Shown here one piece after another: positions 1 to 10,701 of a stretch of DNA of 64,000 nucleotides; position 1 is the first letter of the stretch; each line of letters begins with the position of its first letter. The notes below the pieces were generated by a model. It ran no database searches. It saw only the letters and a program-made list of their open reading frames with translations, and was not told the DNA's origin. This DNA comes from Candidatus Borrelia undatumii (GTDB lineage: Bacteria > Spirochaetota > Spirochaetia > Borreliales > Borreliaceae): NCBI RefSeq assembly GCF_020882015.2, contig NZ_CP086555.2:682001-746000 (forward strand), read 5' to 3'. A program made the position numbers and the translations under genes.

Positions 1-260
1 GTTTTATAGATACCATAAGCACCCAGAACGCCAATTGTAACAGAAACCAAAGATGATAGTATTGCCACAGATAAAGTATTGTATATCACGATTTTTATTT
101 GCTGTGATTCGAAAACTTCTTTGTACCATCTTAAGCTAAATCCTTGCCAAAAAAAGCCATGATCACCTGCATTGAAAGAGTAAACTACTAAAATTATTAT
201 GGGTGCATAGATAAATGCAAATGTGAAGAACAAAAAAGTGTTTTTTAGTATGTTAAGCAT
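1..260 (-). CDS. potC: Spermidine/putrescine ABC transporter permease PotC (N-terminal part)
   Basis: Inner-membrane permease of the polyamine importer, working with PotB, the PotA ATPase and the periplasmic PotD. Only the first 86 or so codons are present; the gene runs off the left edge. The reverse-strand reading begins MLNILKNTFLFFTFAFIYAP, a first membrane helix, and continues into the NTL...LSVAILSS segment usual at the start of the permease core of this family. The ATG at 260 follows the potB stop by 9 nt, with GGACT as ribosome site. It is the third gene of a potA-potB-potC operon; potD probably lies outside the window. Confidence 0.9.
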   Translation of the reverse strand, partial: MLNILKNTFLFFTFAFIYAPIIILVVYSFNAGDHGFFWQGFSLRWYKEVFESQQIKIVIYNTLSVAILSSLVSVTIGVLGAYGIYK

Positions 261-269
261 ATTGAGTCC

Positions 270-1076
270 TTATTCCAAATGGTTTTTATGCATCAACTTA
301 AGTATTGTTAGATTAAACATTAGTATTACTATCATGACAATAAAGGAAATAGCAGCTCCAGTATTCCAATCTTCTACAAATAAGAATTGTTTTTCGATTA
401 AATTTCCAATCAAAATCTGTTTAGAGCCGCCTAACAAGTCTGAGATAATAAATACCGTAATTGAGGGAATAAATACCATTATTATTCCTGTTGCAAGGTA
501 GGATAATGTTAATGGTATCTTTATGTATAGCAAAATCTGCCACATTCTTGCCCCAAGGTCTCTTGCTCCTTCAATGTATTCAGGCTTAATTTTTAGAAGT
601 CCCGTATATACGGGCAACACCATAAATGGTAGAAAATTGTATACCATGCCGATTGTAACAGCCCGTTCGTTGTAGATTAAATCTATACTTGAAAGCCCTA
701 TTGTTTCAAGCAAGTTATTAATAATTCCATTTTTCCCTAATATTCTTATCCAAGCGTAAGTTCTGAGTAGGGTATTAACCCACATGGGAAGTATTATCAT
801 TATTATGAGTATGTTCTGAATACTTTTTTTCGATATCGATATGAACCATGCTGTAGGATACCCAATTAGAATACAGAAAATGGTTGCAATTAATGCGAGT
901 TTGGTGCTTCTTGAGAAAATTCTTAAGTAACTTGGTTCCAGCAGCCTGTTAAAATTCGCAAATGTAAATTCGTTATTCTCATTAAGGAAGCCGAGGGTTA
1001 TCACTATGAGAAGTGGGATTACAACAAAAATTGACAAAAATAGAACATATAAAATCAACGTCACTTTATTCATCAT
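270..1076 (-). CDS. potB: Spermidine/putrescine ABC transporter permease PotB
   Basis: Inner-membrane subunit of the polyamine importer, 268 aa, about six membrane helices (the first at residues 5-28). The EAA loop that contacts the ATPase is visible as YIEGARDLGARMWQILLYIKIP near residue 165. The start codon overlaps the potA stop by one base (TAATG on the minus strand), which suggests translational coupling. A second in-frame ATG follows directly, so the protein may start one residue later. Borrelia lacks polyamine synthesis as far as I know, so uptake would be the source of polyamines. Length is normal for the family. Confidence 0.93.
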   Translation of the reverse strand: MMNKVTLILYVLFLSIFVVIPLLIVITLGFLNENNEFTFANFNRLLEPSYLRIFSRSTKLALIATIFCILIGYPTAWFISISKKSIQNILIIMIILPMWVNTLLRTYAWIRILGKNGIINNLLETIGLSSIDLIYNERAVTIGMVYNFLPFMVLPVYTGLLKIKPEYIEGARDLGARMWQILLYIKIPLTLSYLATGIIMVFIPSITVFIISDLLGGSKQILIGNLIEKQFLFVEDWNTGAAISFIVMIVILMFNLTILKLMHKNHLE

Positions 1077-2122
1077 TATTGTTTTTTACCCATTACATGG
1101 ATGTCGTTAGGTTCTAGGAATATATCAACCTCTTCGCCGACCTTTGTAAGCTTCGTACTCTGGATTAGCCAGTTAGATTTTTCAATCTCTAGTGTCATTT
1201 CGTAGTGAACGCCCTGAAATATTGCCGAGGTTATAACTCCACTCAAGTGTCCTCTTCCTTTGGGGAGTATCTTTACATCCTCCGGTCGTATTACAAGGTC
1301 AACAGGTTCTTTATTTTGAAACCCCCTATCAAGACACTCAAAATTTTTGCCAAACATGCTAACAACAAACTCTTTTTCGTATATTCCATCAAAAATATTA
1401 CTCTCTCCAATAAAATCAGCTACAAATTTCGTATTAGGTTCGTTGTATATTTCCTCAGGTGTTCCAATCTGAAGAATTATACCCTCGTTCATTACGACTA
1501 TTCTGTCGCTCATTGTTAAGGCTTCTTCCTGATCATGAGTTACATAAATAAAAGTGATTCCGAGCTTTCTTTGTATGTTCTTAAGCTCTCTTTGCATTTC
1601 TTGTCTCATCTTTAAGTCGAGCGCGGAGAGTGGTTCATCTAATAGTAAAAGTTTGGGCTCCATAACTATTGCCCTTGCAATAGCAACTCTTTGCTTCTGC
1701 CCCCCAGATAATTCATTGATGTTTCTATAAGCGTATTTTTGCATTCCAATTAAAGAAAGAGATGATTTTACTTTTTCTTTAATCAAGTCCTTGCTCATTT
1801 TCTTTATTCTAAGTCCGAATGAAATATTGTCAAAAACGTTCATGTGTGGGAATAGCGCATAATTTTGAAATACAGTATTGAGTTCTCTCTTATCAGGGCT
1901 GATTCTTGAAATCTCTCTTGACAGGAAGTAAACATCGCCTTCCTTTTGATTTAAAAAGCCCCCCAATATTTTAATAAGCGTGGTCTTTCCACAACCCGAA
2001 GGACCAAGCAGCGTGATAAATTCATTTTTTTTAACTTTTAAATTAATCGCATCCAGAGTTTTATTACTACTATCAGTGTAGTAATGACTTAAGTCTTTAA
2101 TCTCCAGGATAAAACTATTCAA
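1076..2122 (-). CDS. potA: Spermidine/putrescine ABC transporter ATP-binding protein PotA
   Basis: Cytoplasmic ATPase that drives polyamine import, 348 aa. Walker A is GPSGCGKTT (residues about 41-49), the signature is [14 protein letters not shown], Walker B is LLLLDEP, and the switch histidine is in YVTHDQEE. The C-terminal 110 residues form the TOBE-type domain typical of PotA/MalK. The start is a TTG at 2122, about 9 nt after an AGGGGGG ribosome site; no ATG sits at the expected N-terminus. It is the first gene of the pot operon, and a convincing promoter lies upstream at 2173-2200. Confidence 0.95.
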   Translation of the reverse strand: MNSFILEIKDLSHYYTDSSNKTLDAINLKVKKNEFITLLGPSGCGKTTLIKILGGFLNQKEGDVYFLSREISRISPDKRELNTVFQNYALFPHMNVFDNISFGLRIKKMSKDLIKEKVKSSLSLIGMQKYAYRNINELSGGQKQRVAIARAIVMEPKLLLLDEPLSALDLKMRQEMQRELKNIQRKLGITFIYVTHDQEEALTMSDRIVVMNEGIILQIGTPEEIYNEPNTKFVADFIGESNIFDGIYEKEFVVSMFGKNFECLDRGFQNKEPVDLVIRPEDVKILPKGRGHLSGVITSAIFQGVHYEMTLEIEKSNWLIQSTKLTKVGEEVDIFLEPNDIHVMGKKQ

Positions 2123-2172
2123 CTAATGGAACCCCCCTTTCATGCGAGCATCCATAGAATGCACAGGAGTAG

Positions 2173-2200
2173 ATTATACTTTATATTAATTTCTATGTAA
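2173..2200 (-). promoter_or_regulatory. Promoter of the pot operon
   Basis: On the minus strand: -35 TTACAT at 2200-2195, a 16-nt spacer, and -10 TATAAT at 2178-2173. This gives a leader of roughly 45 nt before the potA TTG. The box match is seen directly; promoter activity is inferred. Confidence 0.6.
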
Positions 2201-2211
2201 ATAATTTTAAT

Positions 2212-3060
2212 TTAGTGTTGTTTTGGTATTTTAAGGTCAAGTATTATTTTTCCAAATTTACATTCTCTATATTCTTTTATTAGTGTTTTTGATGTTCTTT
2301 CGATGTCTATTTCGCAGTTTTTGTTTATAAATCCCCTCATTTTTGCAAATTCTTTCAAAATTTGAAGTGAATCCGTTGAGACTATGTTACACTTGTCCAA
2401 TAATTTTTTTTTGTTATTGTTGTGCATTTGTTTAAGTAAATAGAGAGAAAGTTCCGTATTGTCTATTATTTTCTCTTTTATCATGTCTAGGATTGCAAGC
2501 TTCTTTGCAATCTCTTGATCCTCTAGGTTGTGCCATAACAGACCCGGCGTATCAAAAATATTAATTTCCTCGTTTATTTTAACGATTTGTATATTTTTTG
2601 TGTGCCCCGGTTTATTTGCAACGCTTGCACTTTTTTTTCCTACCAATAGGTTCATTATTGATGATTTTCCAACGTTTGGTACTCCAATTACTAACACCTT
2701 TATTTTTTCTGTATAAGTTTTAATTTTTTTCACGTTCGCTGCTTTCTTGATTTTGTCTATAATTTGTTTTCTCATTCCTTTTTTATAAATATTGCCAATT
2801 ATTACATTATTCCCAACAGAATCGAAATATGCTTTCCATTTTAAAATTTCTCGTTCAATTGTGAGGTCTGATTTATTTAGAAGTATTATTTGTTCTTTTT
2901 TTGCATCTTTAATTATTTTTTCGGTTAGTGGATTTCTAGTGCTGAGTGGTGCTCTGGCGTCAAGGATTTCTAATACAATGTTTGTTCTTTTAAGATTTTC
3001 ATTGATTAGGTCTAAAGCTCTTTTCATGTGGCCGGGAAACCAGTTTATTTTATTTGGCAT
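2212..3060 (-). CDS. rbgA: Ribosome-assembly GTPase, YlqF/RbgA family
   Basis: Circularly permuted GTPase that helps late 50S subunit assembly, cytoplasmic. The permuted order is visible: NKSDL (G4) near residue 62, then GVPNVGKSS (G1) near residue 126, then DTPGLL (G3). The N-terminus NKINWFPGHMKRAL is the family hallmark. I chose the ATG at 3060 (282 aa) rather than an ATG at 3087, because the family normally starts just before the WFPGHM motif. A TATAAT box lies only 6 nt upstream of this ATG, so the mRNA may be leaderless; otherwise TTAGG is a weak ribosome site. The gene stands alone between the pot operon and nanE. Confidence 0.9.
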   Translation of the reverse strand: MPNKINWFPGHMKRALDLINENLKRTNIVLEILDARAPLSTRNPLTEKIIKDAKKEQIILLNKSDLTIEREILKWKAYFDSVGNNVIIGNIYKKGMRKQIIDKIKKAANVKKIKTYTEKIKVLVIGVPNVGKSSIMNLLVGKKSASVANKPGHTKNIQIVKINEEINIFDTPGLLWHNLEDQEIAKKLAILDMIKEKIIDNTELSLYLLKQMHNNNKKKLLDKCNIVSTDSLQILKEFAKMRGFINKNCEIDIERTSKTLIKEYRECKFGKIILDLKIPKQH

Positions 3061-3101
3061 ACCTAAATTATAGTTTAACTTACGCATGCCAAATAAAATT
3101 T

Positions 3102-3130
3102 TTGTATTTTTGTATTCTTAAATCTATAAT
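3102..3130 (+). promoter_or_regulatory. Promoter of nanE-ptsG
   Basis: -35 TTGTAT at 3102-3107, a 17-nt spacer, and -10 TATAAT at 3125-3130. Predicted transcription starts near 3137, about 60 nt before nanE. Confidence 0.55.
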
Positions 3131-3154
3131 GGAGTGTCTACTAGAGAATTGTAC

Positions 3155-3176
3155 ATCTTAACATTTAAGATTTTTA
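3155..3176 (+). promoter_or_regulatory. Attenuator-like hairpin in the nanE leader
   Basis: ATCTTAA (3155-3161), loop CAT, TTAAGAT (3165-3171), followed at once by a T-run to 3175. A perfect 7-bp A/T stem plus T-tract lies just downstream of the predicted transcription start, so it could act as a weak attenuator. The stem is A/T only and may simply be background in this genome. Confidence 0.3.
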
Positions 3177-3197
3177 TAAAAAGTTGGTGTAGGAGGT

Positions 3198-3899
3198 TTG
3201 CGTATTAGTAAAGGGATTGAAAGAGGTTTAATTGTTTCTTGTCAGGCGCTTGAGGGTGAGCCGTTGTATAGCAGTTTTATTATGTCTAGGATGGCATTAG
3301 CGGCAAAGATGGGGGGGGCAGTTGGAATTAGAGCCAATGGGATTTCAGATATTAGCAAGATAAAATCAGAAGTTGATTTACCAATAATAGGCATTATTAA
3401 GAAGGTTTATGGTAATTCTTCCGTTTTTATTACACCTACCATTAGGGAAGTTGATGAACTACATGGGGAAGGGGTTGATGTTATTGCCCTTGATGCTACT
3501 TTAGGGGAGCGTCCCGATGGGATCTTGCTATCTGAATTTTTTAATAAGATTAGAGAAAAATATCCCAATCAGCTCTTAATGGCGGATATTGGCTCTTTGG
3601 AAGAAGCTATTATTGCGGATAAACTTGGGTTTGATTTTATTGGTACAACTTTGCATGGCTATACAAAGGATACTGAGGGGCTAAATATTGCAGATGACGA
3701 TTTTTCTTTCTTAAAGAAGTTGCTTGGATGTAATCTTAAATCAAAATTGGTAGTTGAGGGCAAGATTGATACGCCTCTTAAGGCTAAAAGATGCTTTGAG
3801 TTAGGAGTTTCTTTTGTTGTTGTGGGTAGCGCTATTACAAGGCCTATGGAAATTACAAAAAGTTTTGTTGAGAGGATAGAAGAAGTGGGGAAAGTTTAA
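3198..3899 (+). CDS. nanE: N-acetylmannosamine-6-phosphate 2-epimerase NanE
   Basis: Cytoplasmic enzyme converting ManNAc-6-phosphate to GlcNAc-6-phosphate, 233 aa, TIM-barrel. Family features include the N-terminal [17 protein letters not shown], the GIIKK and LDAT strands, [11 protein letters not shown], and the C-terminal VVGSAITRP phosphate-binding loop. The start is unusual: AGGAGG at 3191-3196 lies only 1 nt from the TTG at 3198, whereas an ATT codon at 3204 has ideal 7-nt spacing. ptsG follows after about 55 nt, so imported amino sugar could feed this enzyme. Borrelia probably does not use sialic acid as such; that remark is inference. Confidence 0.9.
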   Translation: MRISKGIERGLIVSCQALEGEPLYSSFIMSRMALAAKMGGAVGIRANGISDISKIKSEVDLPIIGIIKKVYGNSSVFITPTIREVDELHGEGVDVIALDATLGERPDGILLSEFFNKIREKYPNQLLMADIGSLEEAIIADKLGFDFIGTTLHGYTKDTEGLNIADDDFSFLKKLLGCNLKSKLVVEGKIDTPLKAKRCFELGVSFVVVGSAITRPMEITKSFVERIEEVGKV

Positions 3900-3926
3900 A
3901 AATATTTGTAACTTTGCAATGTTTAT

Positions 3927-3944
3927 TTTGTCCTTTTGGACAAA
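3927..3944 (+). promoter_or_regulatory. Hairpin ahead of the ptsG ribosome site
   Basis: TTTGTCC (3927-3933), loop TTTT, GGACAAA (3938-3944): a perfect 7-bp stem that ends 1 nt before the AGGAG ribosome site of ptsG. It could tune translation or protect the processed ptsG message. Confidence 0.4.
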
Positions 3945-3955
3945 TAGGAGTTTTT

Positions 3956-5500
3956 ATGGGAAAATTTTTTGAAAATGCTCAAAAATTTGGGCGCTCTTTC
4001 ATGTTGCCTATTGCCATTCTGCCTGCATCAGGATTGTTTTTAGGGATTGGGGGGGCTTTATCTAATCCGGCGACTGTTAATGCATATTCTTTTCTGGATA
4101 TATTTTTCTTGCAGTCAGCCTTTAAAATAATGAGTACAGCGGGTGCTATAATTTTTGTTAATTTGGCTCCGATCTTTGCAATTGGGGTTGCTGTTGGACT
4201 TGCAAAATCAGACAAGGGAACGGCGGGGCTTGCGGCTTTTATTGGATATCTTGTTATGAATGCCACCATTGGTATTTTGGTTGATATGTCAGGAAAGGCT
4301 GAAGTTCTTTCAAGTGGAGCTGTTGGGTCAATACTTGGGATTAGAACTTTAGAAACGGGCGTTTTTGGAGGAGTTGTTGTTGGTATATTAACTTACTGTC
4401 TTCATGACAGGTTAAATAAGGTTGAGCTACCAAGAGTTCTTGGTTTTTTTTCAGGTTCTAGGTTTATACCGATAGTGGTTTCTTTTTCAAGTATTCTTCT
4501 TGCTGTGTTTATGTTCGTCTTTTGGCCATTTATGCAGTCTGGAATTAGTAAAATGGGTGGTTTAGTAGATTCAACAGGTTATGTTGGGACGCTGATTTAT
4601 GGTGTGTTTTTAAGAATGCTTGGTCCTTTTGGCTTGCATCATATATTTTATTTACCCTTTTGGACAACTGGTCTTGGTGGATCTGAGATTGTTAATGGTA
4701 AATTAGTTGAGGGAACTCAGAACATTTTTTTTGCTGAACTTGCAGCTCAAAATACTAATAGATTTTTTGTCGGAACAAGTCGTTTTATGAGTGGAAGGTT
4801 TATTACCATGATGTTTGGATTGCCTGGGGCTGCTTTTGCACTTTATCGACTTGCAAAACCTAGTCAAAAGACAAAAGTTTTTGGTCTTTTGCTGTCTTCA
4901 GCTTTAACTTCGTTTTTAACAGGGATTACGGAGCCTCTTGAGTTTTCTTTCCTTTTTGTAGCACCATTTCTTTATGTTATGCATGCTGTATTCGATGGTT
5001 TTGCATTCATGCTTTCACATGTTTTACAAATTACAATAGGGCAGACTTTCTCTGGGGGATTTATTGATTTTATTCTTTTTGGGATTTTGCAAGGGAATTC
5101 AAGAACTAATTGGATATTAGTTCCAATGGTAGGTTTTTTCTGGTTTTTCTTGTATTATTTTGCTTTTGCTTTCTTTATATCTAGATTTGATTATAAGACT
5201 CCAGGAAGGGAAGAGAGTCCAGATTCTAGTGATTCATCCCTCTCCTTGAAAGAATCAGGGGGTACAACTGCTGCAACTGAAGTGATTGCAGGGCTTGGCG
5301 GTGCTGAGAACATTATTGAGCTTGATTGTTGTGCTACAAGGCTTAGGGTTACTGTAAAAGATTCTATGAAAGTTTTACAGACTACTCTGGATAACACTGG
5401 AGCAAAGAAAGTGATCATTAAGAACAACGGAATTCAGGTGGTTTACGGCCCTGGGGTTAGTGTTCTTAAGAATGAGATAGAAGAAATTCTTGGTAATTAG
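3956..5500 (+). CDS. ptsG: PTS glucose/GlcNAc-type transporter, EIICB subunit
   Basis: Membrane sugar permease that phosphorylates its substrate during import, 514 aa. The EIIC domain (residues about 1-400) opens with GKFFENAQKFGRSFMLPIA and contains the TGITEPLEFSF substrate loop. The EIIB domain at the C-terminus carries the phospho-cysteine motif in CATRLRVTV. No EIIA domain is attached, so a separate EIIA must donate phosphate. The ATG at 3956 follows AGGAG (3946-3950) by 5 nt; an upstream in-frame TTG at 3914 would add a Cys/Pro-rich stretch unlike the family. Glucose is the usual annotation; proximity to nanE leaves amino sugars possible. Confidence 0.93.
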   Translation: MGKFFENAQKFGRSFMLPIAILPASGLFLGIGGALSNPATVNAYSFLDIFFLQSAFKIMSTAGAIIFVNLAPIFAIGVAVGLAKSDKGTAGLAAFIGYLVMNATIGILVDMSGKAEVLSSGAVGSILGIRTLETGVFGGVVVGILTYCLHDRLNKVELPRVLGFFSGSRFIPIVVSFSSILLAVFMFVFWPFMQSGISKMGGLVDSTGYVGTLIYGVFLRMLGPFGLHHIFYLPFWTTGLGGSEIVNGKLVEGTQNIFFAELAAQNTNRFFVGTSRFMSGRFITMMFGLPGAAFALYRLAKPSQKTKVFGLLLSSALTSFLTGITEPLEFSFLFVAPFLYVMHAVFDGFAFMLSHVLQITIGQTFSGGFIDFILFGILQGNSRTNWILVPMVGFFWFFLYYFAFAFFISRFDYKTPGREESPDSSDSSLSLKESGGTTAATEVIAGLGGAENIIELDCCATRLRVTVKDSMKVLQTTLDNTGAKKVIIKNNGIQVVYGPGVSVLKNEIEEILGN

Positions 5501-5514
5501 AGTTTAAATGGAAG

Positions 5515-5537
5515 GCAAGTGTTGTCACTTGCTTTTT
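5515..5537 (+). terminator. Rho-independent terminator of nanE-ptsG
   Basis: GCAAGTG (5515-5521), loop TTGT, CACTTGC (5526-5532), then TTTTT. A perfect 7-bp stem with T-tract, 15 nt after the ptsG stop. It overlaps the last codons of the convergent hydrolase gene. Confidence 0.85.
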
Positions 5538-6508
5538 ATGCCTTTAATGAAGTCAACGGCGTATTTTGTAAAATAGGATGTGTTTTGAGCGCTCCTATGG
5601 CTGTGATTTCCGACCGGAACGTGAGAGTGACGACTTTCAATGAGGATCATAGGTATCGCCTCTTTATCTCCTCCGTACTCGCTTATAAACCTATTTATTC
5701 TACTAGAATCTACCGTTGGATCCTTGGTGGGATAAATTGTTATCATAGGTGTTTTTATCCTGTCAAATCCATATGAGTTTATTAACTTAACAAGTCCCAT
5801 CATTGCAATTATTGAATCTACTTGTTGCAACTTTGAATGGAAGGTTTTAATCACCTCGTGTTCTATCCTTTTGCTTTCTTTTGTTCCAAATTTATTGTAC
5901 CCGCCCGTTGCGAGATATGCAATTTGTCGTCCCCAGGGATAGTAAATTAAGCTTGTTCTCTTGTCTTTAGGATAAATATTGGGAGATATTAGGACGGCAG
6001 AATTTATATCGTTTGGATAGTTCTCTAGCGCCCAAATAGCGGCAGCCCCACCGTTTGAGGTTCCAATGATTATTAATTTTTCTCCTATTAATTTTCCAAT
6101 TTGAATAGCCTCATCAATATCCCTTAACCAGTCTTGAGTTTTAATGCCTTTGAGCGCATCTTTATCCTCAATTCCGTGCCCCTTAAATCTTGTAAAAAAA
6201 GTATTTGCATTTAAAGCCTTAGCTATGTTGTGCGGAACGGGATAGATTTCGTTTTTGGATGATCCAAATCCATGAAAATAAACAACGGAATATCCCGTCT
6301 TTTCCTTCTTTTTGTTCCATATGATCTCTTTTCTTGTATTTTCTTCTAAATTGAATTTGGATTCTTCAATCAACAAGTATTGGTCTATTTCTTCAATTCT
6401 ATTAGGAATTTTGATTTTTATAAATTCATTCCTAAACCTCACTCTTGGGCCGACCAGTACTAAAAGAAGCAAGAATACAGAAATGAAAATAGCATTCTTT
6501 ATGGTCAT
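5525..6508 (-). CDS. Alpha/beta hydrolase, lipase-like
   Basis: 327 aa, single N-terminal membrane anchor or signal at residues 4-21, then an alpha/beta-hydrolase domain. Visible motifs are YFHGFGSS (oxyanion-hole HG), the nucleophile elbow GTSNGG near residue 150, YPTKDPTVD (acid) and a C-terminal RHSHVPV (His). It occupies the place of B. burgdorferi BB0646, for which lipase and haemolytic activity was reported; that activity is assumed here by position. The ATG overlaps the bosR stop (ATGA), so expression is coupled to BosR. A terminator for the opposite strand overlaps its last codons. Confidence 0.8.
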   Translation of the reverse strand: MTIKNAIFISVFLLLLVLVGPRVRFRNEFIKIKIPNRIEEIDQYLLIEESKFNLEENTRKEIIWNKKKEKTGYSVVYFHGFGSSKNEIYPVPHNIAKALNANTFFTRFKGHGIEDKDALKGIKTQDWLRDIDEAIQIGKLIGEKLIIIGTSNGGAAAIWALENYPNDINSAVLISPNIYPKDKRTSLIYYPWGRQIAYLATGGYNKFGTKESKRIEHEVIKTFHSKLQQVDSIIAMMGLVKLINSYGFDRIKTPMITIYPTKDPTVDSSRINRFISEYGGDKEAIPMILIESRHSHVPVGNHSHRSAQNTSYFTKYAVDFIKGIKSK

Positions 6509-7041
6509 AACTTGTTTTCCTCATGGCTGGAGGCGCAAATAATATCCTCATCTTCTTCACTCAATTCTTGGGAGCAGTTGTTACAGGATCCTGAATAAAT
6601 GATTTCAATAGATTTAGTTCTCCATTCTTCCCCAAGTTTGTCTTTCAGAATATCTTTAATCTCATCAAGTTCTATAGGATATACTTGGTTGCATTTATTA
6701 CATTTAAAGTGAGCTATTGTAGAAGACAAACTCAGATAAAATCTTGTTTCTTTCTGGTCAGTTGTTTTTATGTCTTTCAAGATATTTCGTTCTTTCAGAA
6801 TGTTCAGGGTATTGTACACTGTTGCTTTTGATAAACTTGGTATTTCCGCTATTAATTTATTATAAATTTCCTTTGCTGTGAAATATTCCCTTGGATTTGA
6901 TGCTATATGTAAAATTATTCTATTCCTTGAATGAGAAGCTTTCATTCCCAACTCCGTTGTTAACGCCTTCAACAAGACAGGGTCATTAGTAATTCCTACC
7001 TTTTCCAAGGCGGAATGCACTTCCATTATGTCATTATTCAT
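6505..7041 (-). CDS. bosR: Fur/PerR-family regulator BosR
   Basis: DNA-binding oxidative-stress and virulence regulator, 178 aa. The winged helix is at residues about 25-95 (LSKATVYNTLNILKE is the recognition helix), followed by a dimerisation domain with two CxxC zinc pairs, CNKC and CNNC. In B. burgdorferi this protein (BB0647) acts with RpoN to control rpoS and stress genes; equivalence is inferred from sequence and position. The ribosome site is AAAAGG, 9 nt before ATG. The 100-nt upstream gap has a consensus TTGACA but I could not pair it with a good -10. The lipase-like gene follows with a 4-base overlap. Confidence 0.92.
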   Translation of the reverse strand: MNNDIMEVHSALEKVGITNDPVLLKALTTELGMKASHSRNRIILHIASNPREYFTAKEIYNKLIAEIPSLSKATVYNTLNILKERNILKDIKTTDQKETRFYLSLSSTIAHFKCNKCNQVYPIELDEIKDILKDKLGEEWRTKSIEIIYSGSCNNCSQELSEEDEDIICASSHEENKL

Positions 7042-7141
7042 ATAATAAACCTTTTATTATTTAAGATTAAGTACTTTAACGTCCTTATGGAATAATTTTA
7101 TAACGATTTATTGATATTTTACTACTGTCAATTATTTATTT

Positions 7142-8821
7142 TCATATTTTTATGCTTGGATAAAAGAGCAGATTTTTTATTTTTGAATTTATCTTTATTT
7201 TGTTATCAAAGTTGTTGTTCATTGGGAGTAATAATAAATTCAGGCTCAAAGAGTAATTACTCAAATCTTCAGTTTTTACCATATTGTAAGAGCCCCCTAT
7301 GTTTAAAATGAACCATCTCTTGTTGCTTCTTTTCTCGATTTTGTAATTAATTGTGTATATGATGTACTTTTCGATATGTAGAAAACTAATAAAGAAATTG
7401 CTGTTTTGATCACTTCCTTTAGAGATTAAAAATTCTGTGCCGTTAATGTACCCCTTAATATCTCTTTTTGTTTCAATAATTTTTTCGTAAGTGTCATAGT
7501 CGCTGTATCTTGCAGTAATCTTCAGGTTTGTTTCTTTATCAACTTCAAAGATGGGTATTTCTAAACTTGAATATTCAAGCAAATAATTTGTTTCGACTGT
7601 CTTTAGAGTTTTGCTATCCAACGCTAAATCGGAAGGCCACACTATTTTGATTGATATAAAAAAGCTTGCAAGATTTTCATCTAGGAAGAAATCAATTATC
7701 GACTTTTCTTTTGTATTGAAATTTAAGTACTGTCTGACCCCCAAAATTTTGTCATTTGAAAACGAGAATGAGCTTTCAATAGTTGGTTCTATAATAACAT
7801 TCTTTTTTGATAAAACTTTAAGGTAAGTTCTGCAAGAGCCTAAAAATTCAGCATGCCTTTCCTTGTGTTTTATTTTGCTGAGTTTTCCTTTTTCAAACCT
7901 CACATTATATTTCAAGTGGGATAGCGTGAAATTACCCTCCATGTTGTATTCAAGATTTTTGCCTGTAATAGATTCTGGATTGTTTGAATATTTTTCAAAG
8001 TTTTTACTTGTTAAAAATTCTTTTAAGGAATTTTCATTTATTTGGTATTCCTTTAGTCTCTTGTTTTGAAACTGTAAAATCAGTGCTTGCTCTTTTAATG
8101 AATTAAACTCTGGGATTTCCAGAAAATCTGTAGCTATTTTGGTTCCTTCTAGATTTTGTAACTTGATGCTATAAAGGTTCGTATCTAACTCCTTCAAGGA
8201 GAGTAAGAAATTTTTCAACTCCTGATTATTATACACTTCTTTAATTTCGTGAAAGTAAAGAAGTGTATTTATATTTTTTTTGTGTATTTCGGGATCTTGA
8301 ATTTCGGATAGGAACTGACAATTGTTTTTATAAAAAACCAAATACTTCTTTTTATTTTTTGCATATCTTATTCCTTCTATGTAGTTGAAATTAAGTTTTC
8401 TGTATAGTTCAAGCACCTTCTTCCTCAGTTTTTCCATCTTGTATATATAAAACATAGGAGGGTTATCTTTGAATAAATCTTTATATCCACTACCAAATGG
8501 ATTCTTTAAAGCCCAATATAGGTCTACATGGATCTCATCGTGTAGCATGTATTCATGAGGATTTCCGCTGTAAGTGCTTGGGATATATATATCTTCATTA
8601 TTTTTAAGTCTTTTAAAAAACCATTCATTTAACTCCGGATTCAATTTCATAATTTCAAAAAAGTATGTCGGAAACGTCCAATGTATCTTGTAATATAGCC
8701 TCTTATTTTCAATCAAGTATTTTGTATTTGATAAGATAGAATGTAATTTGTTCTCAGCGAACGCGGTTATCGAGATAATGACAATGTAGGTAGTTGGACC
8801 CTTAAACTTTCTAAACAACAT
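7142..8821 (-). CDS. Large exported protein of unknown function
   Basis: 559 aa. Residues about 10-23 (TTYIVIISITAFAE) look like a short signal peptide, so the protein is probably periplasmic or surface-located. The rest is charged, strand-rich and has no domain I recognise. The equivalent B. burgdorferi locus (BB0648) was, as I remember, labelled a putative serine/threonine kinase, but I see no glycine-rich loop, HRD or DFG motif here and would not keep that label. The ribosome site is weak, and a palindrome (ATATAC-AA-GTATAT at 8830-8843) sits about 10 nt before the start. The bosR gene follows in the same direction after 100 nt. Confidence 0.75.
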   Translation of the reverse strand: MLFRKFKGPTTYIVIISITAFAENKLHSILSNTKYLIENKRLYYKIHWTFPTYFFEIMKLNPELNEWFFKRLKNNEDIYIPSTYSGNPHEYMLHDEIHVDLYWALKNPFGSGYKDLFKDNPPMFYIYKMEKLRKKVLELYRKLNFNYIEGIRYAKNKKKYLVFYKNNCQFLSEIQDPEIHKKNINTLLYFHEIKEVYNNQELKNFLLSLKELDTNLYSIKLQNLEGTKIATDFLEIPEFNSLKEQALILQFQNKRLKEYQINENSLKEFLTSKNFEKYSNNPESITGKNLEYNMEGNFTLSHLKYNVRFEKGKLSKIKHKERHAEFLGSCRTYLKVLSKKNVIIEPTIESSFSFSNDKILGVRQYLNFNTKEKSIIDFFLDENLASFFISIKIVWPSDLALDSKTLKTVETNYLLEYSSLEIPIFEVDKETNLKITARYSDYDTYEKIIETKRDIKGYINGTEFLISKGSDQNSNFFISFLHIEKYIIYTINYKIEKRSNKRWFILNIGGSYNMVKTEDLSNYSLSLNLLLLPMNNNFDNKIKINSKIKNLLFYPSIKI

Positions 8822-10656
<1,835 letters not shown>

Positions 10657-10701
10657 GGGCTTGTGTTTCTCTAGTAAGAGCATGATGTTGAGGGGCTGAA
10701 T

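Noticed and set aside
2205-2214. BosR-box-like TAAATTAAAA near the potA promoter
   Set aside because: One mismatch to the reported TAAATTAAAT, but such A/T strings are common in this genome by chance.
7119-7137. Consensus TTGACA upstream of bosR as its promoter
   Set aside because: No -10 at 15-19 nt; the nearest TATAAA is 23 nt away. The bosR promoter remains unidentified.
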